A program made the translations under genes and the position numbers. From JAEKNW01 sp963678375 (GTDB lineage Bacteria > Cloacimonadota > Cloacimonadia > Cloacimonadales > JAFGVF01), in contig OY782831.1 of NCBI GenBank assembly GCA_963678375.2, positions 1,612,001 through 1,676,000 of the forward strand: a stretch of 64,000 nucleotides of DNA. Reading direction: 5' to 3'. Each line of letters starts with the position of its first letter. Within the stretch, counting starts at the first letter, position 1. Below the pieces are notes generated by a model that was not told the origin of the DNA, made no database searches, and saw only the letters and a program-made list of their open reading frames with translations. Positions 52,007-60,890 of this stretch are shown piece by piece.

Positions 52007-53691
52007 TACATTTCCTCTAATTTGTCAATCCCAAGTAAATTTAGTACTATACCTATAGTATTTCTAAAAGATGTTACTAAGGCAAGTCTTTGCTCTGTGT
52101 AGTCACTTTTCAAGACAGGACATTCATGGAAGAAGTGGTTAAAGCTTTGACAAAGCTCGTAAGCATAGTTAGCTAACATAGAAGGTATCAATTTATGAAT
52201 AGAGTCATTTAAGACTTCTGGGAATTTAGAAATCTTTTTGATAAGTCTCATTTCACTAGCATTAACAGGCCAAGGATTTGTCTTAAGCTCAATATTTGCT
52301 TTTCTTAGAATAGAAGATGCCCGGGCATAACTGTAAAGCAAATAAGGACCAGTGTCTCCTTCAAAACGAATAGCTTCTTTAGGGTTAAAAATCATATTCT
52401 TGCTAGTTTCTGTCTTAAGAAGTTGGTATTTGATTGCAGCCAAGGAGATAGCTAAACTTCTTTTATCTACTTCTGAACTATCCATATTTTCATATCTTTT
52501 TAAAATTTCTTCTTTTGCTAAGTCAGCAGTATTGAGTATCAAATCATCAGCATCCACAACTGTTCCTTCACGTGATTTCATTTTCCCTTCAGGAAGTTCA
52601 ACCATTCCATAAGAAAGATGTTCAATTCCATCAGCATATTCTGCTCCGAGAAGTTGCAGGATTTTTTTTAAGACTGAAAAGTGATATTCTTGTTCATTAC
52701 CAACAACATAAATAGATTTATCATAGGAAAAATCTTGATTTTTTAAATAAGCAAGATATATATCTTGAACTATATAAACAGATGTCCCATTAGGTCGAAG
52801 TAGAACTTTATCGCCTAGACCATCTTTTTCTAAATCAGCAATAACTGCACCATCAGCACGCTTTTTAAAGATACCTCGCTCTAAGCCATCTAAAATTATT
52901 TCTTTTCCATTCTTGAAAATCTTACTTTCATAATATTCTTTATCAAATGAAGTACCAAAGAGCTTAAAAGTTTCATTAAAACCATTGAAAGCCCAGTCAT
53001 TCATCTGTTGCCAAAGAGAAACAACTTCTTGATTACCCACTTCCCATTGCTCTAACATTTGCAAAGCTTGGTCTTCGTAGGAAGAATCTTTCTTAAATTG
53101 TTGAGCAAACTTAACATAATAATCTCCGACAAAATGATCTGATTTAATTCCTTTGTCTGAAGGTTTCTGACCATTAGCAAAATCTTGATATGCTAACATT
53201 GATTTACAGATGTGAACTCCACGATCGTTAAAGATGCAGGTCTTAACTACACTATGTCCTCCATGTTTAAGAATTCTAGCAGTACTTTCACCTATTGCCA
53301 TATTTCTTAAATGTCCTAGATGAAGTGGTTTATTAGTGTTTGGAGAGCAGTATTCAACAACTGTTTTGGTCTTGGAAACGCTTTTACCATATTCAGGTTT
53401 AAGGGCTTCATCTAAAACTTGATTTATAATCCATTCTGGTTCAAGAAAGAGATTTAGATAACCTCCAACCGCTTGAAGACTAGCAAATTCCGGATATGAC
53501 TTGAACCTTTCCGCTAAATCTTGGGCTATTAAATTTGGACTTTTCCTAAGTTGTTTGGCTAAGCTGAAACAAGGAAGTGCAAAGTCACCCATCTCATCAT
53601 TAGGTGGTGTCTCAAGAACTCTCTTTAAGTCTTCAAGAGTAAAGTATTCTGATAATTCTTTATGTAATATTTGGATTATTTCATTTTTCAT
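52006..53691 (-). CDS. argS: Arginyl-tRNA synthetase
   Basis: The protein is 561 aa from the ATG at 53691. This start is chosen because GAGG lies 6 nt upstream and the product then begins as other ArgS proteins do; a start 27 codons upstream adds an unrelated stretch. The N-terminal domain is followed by the class I HIGH-type motif in SPNTNKPLHLGHLRN (HLGH at 124-127). The KMSKS equivalent lies in EGKMKSREGTVV and the anticodon-binding DALR domain at the C-terminus. It charges tRNA-Arg. A kinase and a methyltransferase gene follow on the same transcript. Confidence 0.96.
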   Translation of the reverse strand: MKNEIIQILHKELSEYFTLEDLKRVLETPPNDEMGDFALPCFSLAKQLRKSPNLIAQDLAERFKSYPEFASLQAVGGYLNLFLEPEWIINQVLDEALKPEYGKSVSKTKTVVEYCSPNTNKPLHLGHLRNMAIGESTARILKHGGHSVVKTCIFNDRGVHICKSMLAYQDFANGQKPSDKGIKSDHFVGDYYVKFAQQFKKDSSYEDQALQMLEQWEVGNQEVVSLWQQMNDWAFNGFNETFKLFGTSFDKEYYESKIFKNGKEIILDGLERGIFKKRADGAVIADLEKDGLGDKVLLRPNGTSVYIVQDIYLAYLKNQDFSYDKSIYVVGNEQEYHFSVLKKILQLLGAEYADGIEHLSYGMVELPEGKMKSREGTVVDADDLILNTADLAKEEILKRYENMDSSEVDKRSLAISLAAIKYQLLKTETSKNMIFNPKEAIRFEGDTGPYLLYSYARASSILRKANIELKTNPWPVNASEMRLIKKISKFPEVLNDSIHKLIPSMLANYAYELCQSFNHFFHECPVLKSDYTEQRLALVTSFRNTIGIVLNLLGIDKLEEM

Positions 53692-54365
53692 AGAAACCTC
53701 GTAAATCATTATAAATGTCAATATTTTAATTATTGTTAAATGGGCAATGATTTTTTTTGGGATTAAAGGCAAAGTTATAAGTAAGAGGCAAAAAACTAAG
53801 ATTCTAAAAATAAATATAAGCTATATAAAGCTTAAAACTTTCACTATAGCTTAGGATAATTAGCTCATGATGACTTTGCTTGCAAAATCCATCTAGACAG
53901 TATAAACCTAGACAGTGCAGTAGACCTTTGTGATTAGCACTATATTGTTCTACAAAAGTAAGATCCATAATTTCTCCGAATATATATATGCGTCTAAAGT
54001 AGAATCACCCCCTGTATCCTCCTCAAAAAAGGGGATTTTGCTAGAATAATCTGCACTCTTCAGTAAAGTTTTACTATACTATCTGGGATAAATGACTCAT
54101 TATAGAGTGTCCTTAGGTGATAATGTGGTAATTTTATCAAATGCTAATGGAGTAATATAAAAGACTTGATAGATTCATATGATAATCTAGCAATAGATAA
54201 TCATGTCTTATAAAATTCCAGTAAGTACTTTAAGACAATATAGAGTATATAGAGAAAATATATCTTTACTATTGCAAGTCTATTGTCATTTAGTCTAATG
54301 CATGCTTAATGGATACCCAATAGAGACCTAATAGACCCCCAAGATACCTTCTTTTAGGCGGATAA
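53692..54365. other. Gene-free stretch with long repeat copy R3
   Basis: About 670 nt with no supported protein gene. The repeat copy at 53911-54090 fills its middle. The rest (54090-54365) is AT-rich, with no clear hairpin or promoter that I can assign. Confidence 0.6.
53911..54090 (+). repeat. Dispersed intergenic repeat, long copy R3
   Basis: Blocks in order: GACAGTGCAGTAGACCTTTG, TGATTAGCACTATATTGTTC, TACAAAAGTAAGATCCATAA, ATATATATATGCGT, AATCACCCCCTGTATCCTCC with AAAAGGGGAT, TTTGCTAGAATAATCTGCAC, then a 3' block AGTAAAGTTTTACTATACTA and TCTGGGAT. It is closest to R1 in its first half and to R2 in its second. Confidence 0.75.
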
Positions 54366-54827
54366 TTATTCATCTCCACAAGTACTTATCTCATCTTCTT
54401 CCTCAAGTTCTATTAATATATTATCGGCATTAAGCAATGAATTATTCCTCAAAGCTTTCTCAAGATCTTCTAGAGACCAATTTCCTTCATGTCTACCTAT
54501 GCCATGCATGAATAATGGAAAATGAATGAAAGATACAGATCTGTCTTCAATATTAGCTGTAAAGCTTTTCCCAATAAGTATGGCGAATGGGAAATGAGTT
54601 TCTGGAAGATCAAAATCTCTTATCAATTCAAGGTTATCTTCAGCTTCAATATCATATTTTTTAATAGTGTAATTTTCTTCATAAGCTGCTAGGAGAGAAT
54701 CAACTCTTGTTAGAACTTTTAAAGAAGGTTTTCTATTCTTATAAAAGATTGATATAGTTTTTGTTTCAATTGCAACTAGGGAACTACTAATAATAAAAAA
54801 TATTAATAATACTAATATATTTCTCAT
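54366..54827 (-). CDS. Small exported protein, possibly thioredoxin-like
   Basis: This 153-aa protein has a signal peptide (about 1-19, ending SLVA). The mature part alternates strands and helices in an order like a thioredoxin fold: TISIFYKN, a helix LKVLTRVDSLLAAYEE, YTIKKYDIEAED, then HFPFAILIGKSF (a cis-Pro-like position) and ENWSLEDLEKAL near the end. The CxxC of active thioredoxins is absent. A single Cys lies in the terminal STCGDE. AAGGAAAG precedes the ATG. A hairpin separates it from the ABC operon upstream, so it may be transcribed apart. No family is assigned. Confidence 0.6.
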   Translation of the reverse strand: MRNILVLLIFFIISSSLVAIETKTISIFYKNRKPSLKVLTRVDSLLAAYEENYTIKKYDIEAEDNLELIRDFDLPETHFPFAILIGKSFTANIEDRSVSFIHFPLFMHGIGRHEGNWSLEDLEKALRNNSLLNADNILIELEEEDEISTCGDE

Positions 54828-54862
54828 AACTTTCCTTTTTTGTTAATAATATTAGAGACAAA

Positions 54863-54892
54863 GAGGGGAAAAATAATTGAATTTTTCCCCTC
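54863..54892. terminator. 12-bp hairpin after the ABC/DUF4340 operon
   Basis: GAGGGGAAAAAT and ATTTTTCCCCTC pair perfectly around AATTGA, 34 nt after the DUF4340 stop codon. The T-tail on the - strand is short (TTTGTCT), so it may be a weak terminator. Confidence 0.65.
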
Positions 54893-54925
54893 AAATCATT
54901 CATCATCTTTTTAGGATGAAATTTA

Positions 54926-55846
54926 TTATTCTACTAATTCTGTCAAATCAATATCAAAATCTTCTCTAACATTCTTCTGAATAAGATAAAGAGGAGATTT
55001 TTGACTTCCCAACTGCAATAAATCACTTGTAGAATCGTAAGGTATAACAGTTAGAATCTTTGAACCTGAATCAGAAGTATTAATCTTAATTGATAAGTGA
55101 GGATCATTAAGTAAGTCTTGGTAATTCTCATATTCTTTATCTAAGAAGTCTGTAGCTCTTAAAGATTTAAAGCGATTAAGCAGTTTTTTCATTACTTTAT
55201 TATCATCTTCAACATCTTGAGTGAAGTCATTTTCTGTGAACTTCCAGAGAGAATCTGCATAAGTAAATTTGTAGTTTCTTTCTTTGCTAATAACATGGAA
55301 GTCAAGAATATTATCTGTATCAAGTTCAAGAACTATGTTTTCTCTCCAGCCTTTAACATCGGGTTTGATAGTCCAACTCAAATTTTCAGAAAGTTGATAA
55401 ATTTCTGTAGATTGAGGATGTCGGGCATAAGAGAAATTATAATTATCAGCTCTACCAATCAGTGCCTGTCTAATTTCATTTCCTTCAGCGTCAAAAATCG
55501 TGATCAAAGTGGCTAAAGAATCAGTAACATTATAGGCAGTTTGGGCTTTTTCTGAGATAGAAATAGGTAGAGATGATGTTTTACTGCTAGTTAATTTATT
55601 AATCAAATCTTCGCTCTTTCTCTTTTTGATAGGTGATTCAACTGGATCAGTCATCTCCCACTTCTCATTGTTTTTTACTAAGGTAATAGTACCACTAGTA
55701 TCAGCTAGAACAATAGTGTGAAAGTTATCACTGTTTTCACCGAAATAGTAAAAGACTTTCTCTGTTGGTTCATTCATATTGATTATCAGAAAGATACCTG
55801 CAACAACTAGTAACACAAGTAAGGCAATTATATTTTTTCTATTCAT
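54926..55846 (-). CDS. DUF4340-domain protein of a Gld-type ABC locus
   Basis: The protein is 306 aa from the ATG at 55846, with GGAGAAG upstream. An N-terminal membrane helix (7-23, ALLVLLVVAGIFLII) anchors a periplasmic region with the DUF4340 features TSGTITLVKNNEKWEMTDPV, LIGRADNYNFSYAR and DFHVISKERNYKFTY. It overlaps the GldG-like gene by 8 nt and closes the four-gene operon. DUF4340 proteins often accompany GldF/GldG-like ABC systems; the biochemical role is not known. Confidence 0.85.
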   Translation of the reverse strand: MNRKNIIALLVLLVVAGIFLIINMNEPTEKVFYYFGENSDNFHTIVLADTSGTITLVKNNEKWEMTDPVESPIKKRKSEDLINKLTSSKTSSLPISISEKAQTAYNVTDSLATLITIFDAEGNEIRQALIGRADNYNFSYARHPQSTEIYQLSENLSWTIKPDVKGWRENIVLELDTDNILDFHVISKERNYKFTYADSLWKFTENDFTQDVEDDNKVMKKLLNRFKSLRATDFLDKEYENYQDLLNDPHLSIKINTSDSGSKILTVIPYDSTSDLLQLGSQKSPLYLIQKNVREDFDIDLTELVE

Positions 55847-57410
55847 AGATCTTCTCCAACATTCTCTTTTTATTGTTATATAGTTTGAAGGATAGCAAAC
55901 CATAAAGGATTAATAAGATAGATGGAAGTAGGATGTTAGTCCATTTGATTACCTTTTTCTTTTGACTAGAAATATCAGCTTTTAAAGGTTTATACTCAGT
56001 ACCACGTGAACGAAGTTGAATTAAGGATGCATCACCTACAATTGTATCAAGAGTATTTAGAACAAACTCCATATTTGTTTTGTTACCAGCACCTGCATCA
56101 TCTAGTAAGATTTCGCTATCAGCTAGGTAAATAATCTGAGTAGGTTGAGACTCATTTATATTATCAGGAATATCTGTTTGATTAGCAAAGAAGCTTTTAA
56201 ATGAACCTTGATAGATACCTGCTAGAGTAGCAGCTTCTTCATTAAGCATACTTGTAAGGTCTTGGTTCATGTAGCTATTAACTCCAATATCAAAGCGAGG
56301 AGCTGTAACCCTCTTACTATTCTCTGATGTGTACATTAGGGGAGTAAAGTTAATTCCTTGAGGAAGATTATTAACATCTAATTCAGAAGCAAAGACTAAA
56401 GACATTACTTCGATATTACCTACTAAGTCTGCATCTTCATTAAAATTACTGATAACAGGTATAAATGGGTATTTAACAGGAGTTTGCATAGTAAACATAC
56501 CCTGTCTTCTGCTCAAGTTAACCTGTCCACAATTAGCATCACCTACTAAATTTTGCTTAACAACTATACCATAATGGTTAAGGAGGTCAAAGAGATTAGA
56601 TTTAATAGCTTCAGCTTGTTGTGTTTGGATGCTAGCTCTAACTCTGTCTTGGAAGAAGGCTACTGCACCACCTTTCATGATATATTGATCAAGATTATAT
56701 AACTGATCGAAAGAAAGAGAATCTTTGATACCAGTAATAACTAATCCATCAATATCATCACTTAATGGTTGTGACAAATCACTCTCTTCAACCTGATATG
56801 ATTCAGCAAGAAGGGCATTGAAAGTAGAATAATTATCTCTAGCTCTACCAAACATATCTTGGGAGACTTCTTCAGGTTTGAAGACTGCTATTTTCTTTTG
56901 CTTATCAGAAATGAGTTTTTTTATTGCAGAAGTAATATCATATTCTAATCCTTGTGTTTTTTGAACAAGTGGAATAGTCTCTGTTTTCCCTTGATAAAGG
57001 AAAGCAAGTCCTAAATATACTTCTCTGATTTCCATTTTATCATTTTCGTTAATTTGCATTTGTACAGGTTGAATCATATTCTTTTGAGCTTCTTGTTTTA
57101 GGTCTTCTTCAGAAGCAGGATCTAAAAATTCAAACTTTAAATGTCCCTTAGAATAGACAGCATATTCTGCTAAGAGGTCTTTAGTATAACGACGAGCGTC
57201 TGCATATTCTGGAGGTAAGTTTTCTGAAAAATAGGCTTTAACCACAAGTCTATCATCTAAGGTTTTGATAGTATTTTTTGAAGTTTCTGACAAAGAATAC
57301 ATTTTATTCTTAGAAAGATCAAAACGATGGAATAGAGATACTGAGATTAAGTTTAATATTACAATTATAACAGTTACAATTATTACATTTATCCATAAAG
57401 ATTTTTTCAT
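55839..57410 (-). CDS. GldG-like ABC transporter auxiliary protein
   Basis: This 523-aa protein has an N-terminal helix (8-27), a large periplasmic region and a C-terminal helix (about 495-512, NILLPSILLILYGLLSF). Family landmarks of the ABC_transp_aux/GldG group are FDLSKNKMYSLSETSKNTIK, VVKAYFSENLPPEYADARR, IAVFKPEEVSQDMFGRARD and the late IIYLADSEILLDDAGAG. In gliding Bacteroidota, GldG works with GldF and GldA. Related sets in non-gliding bacteria are widespread and of unclear export function. It lies 9 nt downstream of the permease gene. Confidence 0.9.
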   Translation of the reverse strand: MKKSLWINVIIVTVIIVILNLISVSLFHRFDLSKNKMYSLSETSKNTIKTLDDRLVVKAYFSENLPPEYADARRYTKDLLAEYAVYSKGHLKFEFLDPASEEDLKQEAQKNMIQPVQMQINENDKMEIREVYLGLAFLYQGKTETIPLVQKTQGLEYDITSAIKKLISDKQKKIAVFKPEEVSQDMFGRARDNYSTFNALLAESYQVEESDLSQPLSDDIDGLVITGIKDSLSFDQLYNLDQYIMKGGAVAFFQDRVRASIQTQQAEAIKSNLFDLLNHYGIVVKQNLVGDANCGQVNLSRRQGMFTMQTPVKYPFIPVISNFNEDADLVGNIEVMSLVFASELDVNNLPQGINFTPLMYTSENSKRVTAPRFDIGVNSYMNQDLTSMLNEEAATLAGIYQGSFKSFFANQTDIPDNINESQPTQIIYLADSEILLDDAGAGNKTNMEFVLNTLDTIVGDASLIQLRSRGTEYKPLKADISSQKKKVIKWTNILLPSILLILYGLLSFKLYNNKKRMLEKIYE

Positions 57411-57419
57411 TATTGCCTC

Positions 57420-58130
57420 CTATCTCTTCTTCAAATCTAAGCTTGTACTTGCCAAAAAGAGGAATAAATATGTTAAAGAACCGAAATAAATAATATTACG
57501 AGTATCAATAACACCTTTAGCAATGTTTGAGAAATGGTAATTTATACTCAAGTACTGAAAGATTCCTGAAATACCAGAAGGTATAAAGAAGAGAGCATAA
57601 TCTAAGATATAGAAGAAAAAGACTATTACAAAACTTATAATAAAAGCAATGATTTGATTCTTGGTTAAGCAAGAAGCAAAGATGCCAATTGCTGAATAGG
57701 CTGATGCTAAGAGAATTAGTCCGATATAGCCAGTAAACATAGCTCCAGCATCAACATTAGTACCAATTAACATAATAGTTATTGGGTGAATCAATGATAG
57801 TAACAAACCTGTAATTATTAAGCCAAGACCAGCAATGAATTTGCCAATAACAATTGCAGAAGATTTTACAGGCATAGTAGAGAGAAGTTCTATAGTACCA
57901 TTATTATTCTCTTTAGAAACTAATCCCATAGTAATAGCTGGGATAAAAATTAAGAAAATGATAGGTATGATACCAAAAAGGGTTCTTAAGTCTGATTGAT
58001 TTATTAAAAATAGGGGATTAGCGAAGAACCAACCAGTTATTAATAGAAATCCAACTAGAACCATATAAGCAGCTGGTGATTTAAAGAATGAGGTGAACTC
58101 TTTTAAAGCAATTGTTTTGATATAATGCAT
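57420..58130 (-). CDS. ABC-2-type permease, GldF-like
   Basis: This 236-aa protein has about six helices. ALKEFTSFFKSPAAYMVLVG at the N-terminus and MGLVSKENNNGTIELLSTMP in the middle are hallmarks of GldF/ABC-2 permeases. It starts 1 nt after the ATP-binding gene stops and should form the membrane part of that transporter together with the GldG-like protein. The substrate is unknown. Confidence 0.9.
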   Translation of the reverse strand: MHYIKTIALKEFTSFFKSPAAYMVLVGFLLITGWFFANPLFLINQSDLRTLFGIIPIIFLIFIPAITMGLVSKENNNGTIELLSTMPVKSSAIVIGKFIAGLGLIITGLLLSLIHPITIMLIGTNVDAGAMFTGYIGLILLASAYSAIGIFASCLTKNQIIAFIISFVIVFFFYILDYALFFIPSGISGIFQYLSINYHFSNIAKGVIDTRNIIYFGSLTYLFLFLASTSLDLKKR

Positions 58131-58131
58131 C

Positions 58132-59070
58132 CTAATTACCTCCTTCTATGGTCAATGATCTGAAGACTTCTTCAAGAGAAATATAATCTCTATGGAATTC
58201 AAGAAGAGTCCAATCTTGTTCTTTAATATAATTATAGATATCTTTTCTCACATCATTTGTAGGAGTATATTCAAAGATAGCTTCATTAAAATTATCCAAA
58301 ATAGGTTTATAGCTAACTAATTTAGCACTTGGAATTGTTGCACTTATCTGATTTAAATCATCTTTGCTAGCATCTATATGAAGAATCAAACGTGCCCTGT
58401 TGGAATAATCTTCAGTTAGCTTTGCTTGAGAACCATCAGCTACAATTTTCCCCCTGTTTATAATCACGATTCTATCACAAAGGGCTTGAACTTCTTGAAG
58501 AATATGACTTGATAAGATAACAGTTTTCTCTTTTCCTAAATCCTTAATCAACTCTCTAATCTCAACAATTTGGTTAGGGTCAAGTCCAGAAGTTGGCTCA
58601 TCAAGAATCAAAATTTTAGGATTATGGATAATAGCTTGTGCTAGACCTACTCTTTGTTTATAACCCTTAGATAAGGTGTGTATAGGTTTCGCAACTACTT
58701 CTTTCAAACCACATTTATCAATTGTCTTTTTGAAAGCTTTTTCAAAATCTTTACCTTTGATATGTCTCATGTTAGCAACATATTTGAGGTAGTCATAAAC
58801 TGTCATTTCATGATATAAAGGGTTAGTTTCAGGAAGATAGCCAATCATAGCTCTAATTTCTTCTGAATTATCTGCAACATTATAATCTTCTACGTAAATA
58901 TTACCTGCAGAAGGATTCAAATAGCAAGTAATCATCTTTAATGTGGTAGATTTACCTGCTCCGTTTGGTCCAAGAAAACCAAGAATTTCACCTTCGTTGA
59001 TTTCGAAGCTTATGGAATCCACTGCACGCACTGTTCCGTAATCTTTAACAAGATTTTCCAGCCGAATCAT
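58132..59070 (-). CDS. ABC transporter ATP-binding protein, GldA-like
   Basis: This 312-aa protein has Walker A GPNGAGKST (34-42), Q-loop region IGYLPETNPLYHEMTVYDYL, signature LSKGYKQRVGLAQA, Walker B ILILDEPTSGLDP and the switch His in SSHILQEV. The C-terminal 90 residues form the accessory domain usual in ABC-2 and GldA proteins. It is the first gene of the four-gene operon with GldF-like, GldG-like and DUF4340 proteins. AAAGGAGAGG precedes the ATG. A TATAAT lies about 70 nt upstream without a convincing -35. Confidence 0.92.
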   Translation of the reverse strand: MIRLENLVKDYGTVRAVDSISFEINEGEILGFLGPNGAGKSTTLKMITCYLNPSAGNIYVEDYNVADNSEEIRAMIGYLPETNPLYHEMTVYDYLKYVANMRHIKGKDFEKAFKKTIDKCGLKEVVAKPIHTLSKGYKQRVGLAQAIIHNPKILILDEPTSGLDPNQIVEIRELIKDLGKEKTVILSSHILQEVQALCDRIVIINRGKIVADGSQAKLTEDYSNRARLILHIDASKDDLNQISATIPSAKLVSYKPILDNFNEAIFEYTPTNDVRKDIYNYIKEQDWTLLEFHRDYISLEEVFRSLTIEGGN

Positions 59071-59252
59071 TGTTTCCTCTCCTTTTTTAGTGTTTTTAAT
59101 AATTATATATTATAACAAACGAATCTATATATATTAAGTTACATATTTTTTTATTTTCTTCTGATTAGTCAAGCTGTAATAAACTCAATATTTCCCAAGA
59201 AAGGGATAATAAGTAGTTTATAAGCAAGAAGTCAGAAATACTGTCATAATCA

Positions 59253-60416
59253 TTACTTTCTATTTTTCATTGTTAGTATAACAGGAATCATACCAAAGGC
59301 TAAGTATCCTCCAATTCTAAAAGTAGTTGTAAGATCTAACTTATCCCCTAAAAATCCTACTGCAAAAGATGCTAGAGAACCAACCGCGAAGTTGATTGTC
59401 ATATACACACCATTAACAAAGGACTGGCGATTTGTATCTTTATCATGCACATAAGCTAAAATTATTGGATGAGAAAAGAACATGAAGAAACCCAAGAGAG
59501 CTAGTAAAACTAAGGCCAAACTACCACTAGTATAGGTGTAGAGAATCATTAAAATGGGTGAAAAAATTGCCATAATGAGTAGGGCATTTTTCCTTCCAAT
59601 ATAGTCTGAAACTGTTCCGGCAGTGAAAGTGCCTACTGCTCCAGAGAATTGCATGATAGAGAGGGCTATACTTGATATAAAGATAGTAGAACCTGTAGAT
59701 TTCATGTAGGTAGGAAGGAAGGTCATAAGGGCTTGCTTCATAACTCCCTGGAAGAAGAAGATTCCAGCTACGGTAATGAAAATAGGTAACATATACTTCA
59801 TTACATCTTTATGAGAATCATTCTGTAAATAAGTAGCTTTTACAGCCTTAGAATCACGTTCAACTTTATTGATTTTAATCAGAATTAATGCTGATAAAGC
59901 TACACCAATAGGGATTAGTCTCCAGACTCCCTCTAGTGTCCAATAAGAGATTGCTGCAGTGATTATTAAGGGCCCAATAGACCTCGCAAGTTCACCTCCT
60001 AGCATATAAAAGCTCATACCTAGACCTTTTTTATCTCCAGCTACCTTTTTTACTAGTACAGGGGATGGAACATGAATTAAAGTAGAGCCAAAGCCAGCAA
60101 CTAGTAGCAAGAGGAAGAGAGTTAAGTAGTTCTGAGCTACACCCATGAGAGTCATAGATGTAACAGCTATAGCAGGAGCTGATGCAACCAGGTATTTTAA
60201 TTTAAACCTATCCGAAAAAGAACCAATGATTGGGTTAAATAAATTTGGTAACCTCAATGCTATAGGAAGAGTTCCGGCTAGCATTAGGGAGAAACCAATT
60301 TTTTCTTGAAGCAAAGGTAATAGAACAGGAAAGAAACCTGTAAAGCTATCATGTAGCATATGTGCTAAAGAAATAGTAATTATATTGCTGAGTTGGAAAT
60401 TACTTTTTTTCATCAT
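59253..60416 (-). CDS. MFS transporter (fosmidomycin-resistance-like)
   Basis: This 387-aa protein has about 12 helices. The start region ITISLAHMLHDSFTGFFPVL and the loop GSFSDRFKLKYLVASAPAIA (the MFS motif A area) resemble the Fsr branch of the major facilitator superfamily. DYIGRKNALLI repeats the motif in the second half. It probably exports a drug or metabolite. The start overlaps the AhpD-like gene by 17 nt; a second ATG follows directly, so either of two starts is possible. Confidence 0.9.
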   Translation of the reverse strand: MMKKSNFQLSNIITISLAHMLHDSFTGFFPVLLPLLQEKIGFSLMLAGTLPIALRLPNLFNPIIGSFSDRFKLKYLVASAPAIAVTSMTLMGVAQNYLTLFLLLLVAGFGSTLIHVPSPVLVKKVAGDKKGLGMSFYMLGGELARSIGPLIITAAISYWTLEGVWRLIPIGVALSALILIKINKVERDSKAVKATYLQNDSHKDVMKYMLPIFITVAGIFFFQGVMKQALMTFLPTYMKSTGSTIFISSIALSIMQFSGAVGTFTAGTVSDYIGRKNALLIMAIFSPILMILYTYTSGSLALVLLALLGFFMFFSHPIILAYVHDKDTNRQSFVNGVYMTINFAVGSLASFAVGFLGDKLDLTTTFRIGGYLAFGMIPVILTMKNRK

Positions 60417-60756
60417 GTCTCATTTCATCAAGTACGGCTATAGCTCTTCTCATATGAGGAATAACAATGGATCCCCCAACTAAAAGTCCAATACTTAGAG
60501 CTTCTTCAATTTCTTGATCACTATAATCTAGATCAACGCAGTTTTTTAAGTGATAGTTTATGCAATCATCACATCTTAGAACTAAAGAAGCAACTAGACC
60601 AAGTAATTCCTTAGTATTCTGGGGAAGAGCACCTTGTTGGTACATTTGCTTGTCCAGAGAAAGAAATCTCTTGGTTGCAAGTGAAGAGTAGTTAGACATG
60701 ATATCATTAAGTCTCTCTCTTTCTTCAGTAAAATTTTGAATAGTATTTTTTTTCAT
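60400..60756 (-). CDS. Carboxymuconolactone decarboxylase/AhpD-family protein
   Basis: This 118-aa protein has the AhpD-like active-site stretch LRCDDCINYHLKNCVDLDYS (C62, C65, H69). A helical C-terminus, ALSIGLLVGGSIVIPHMRRA, follows. Members of this family are small redox proteins, some acting with peroxiredoxins. Both catalytic cysteines and the histidine are present. It is the first gene of a pair with the MFS transporter, with overlapping ends. Confidence 0.9.
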   Translation of the reverse strand: MKKNTIQNFTEERERLNDIMSNYSSLATKRFLSLDKQMYQQGALPQNTKELLGLVASLVLRCDDCINYHLKNCVDLDYSDQEIEEALSIGLLVGGSIVIPHMRRAIAVLDEMRHDEKK

Positions 60757-60890
60757 TTTTACCTCACTTATGATTAATTTTTTTTCATAACCAAGATATT
60801 TAAAGAGCTAAAATTGTCTTCTTTTTTTTTAGTGTGATTATTTTAATTCAAAATGAGCAGTAGGATTTTGTGAGTAAGAGTTTAAAAGGA

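Noticed and set aside
11886..54030. Repeats as parts of protein-coding genes
   Set aside because: The long copies contain stop codons in all frames at differing places and sit strictly between genes.
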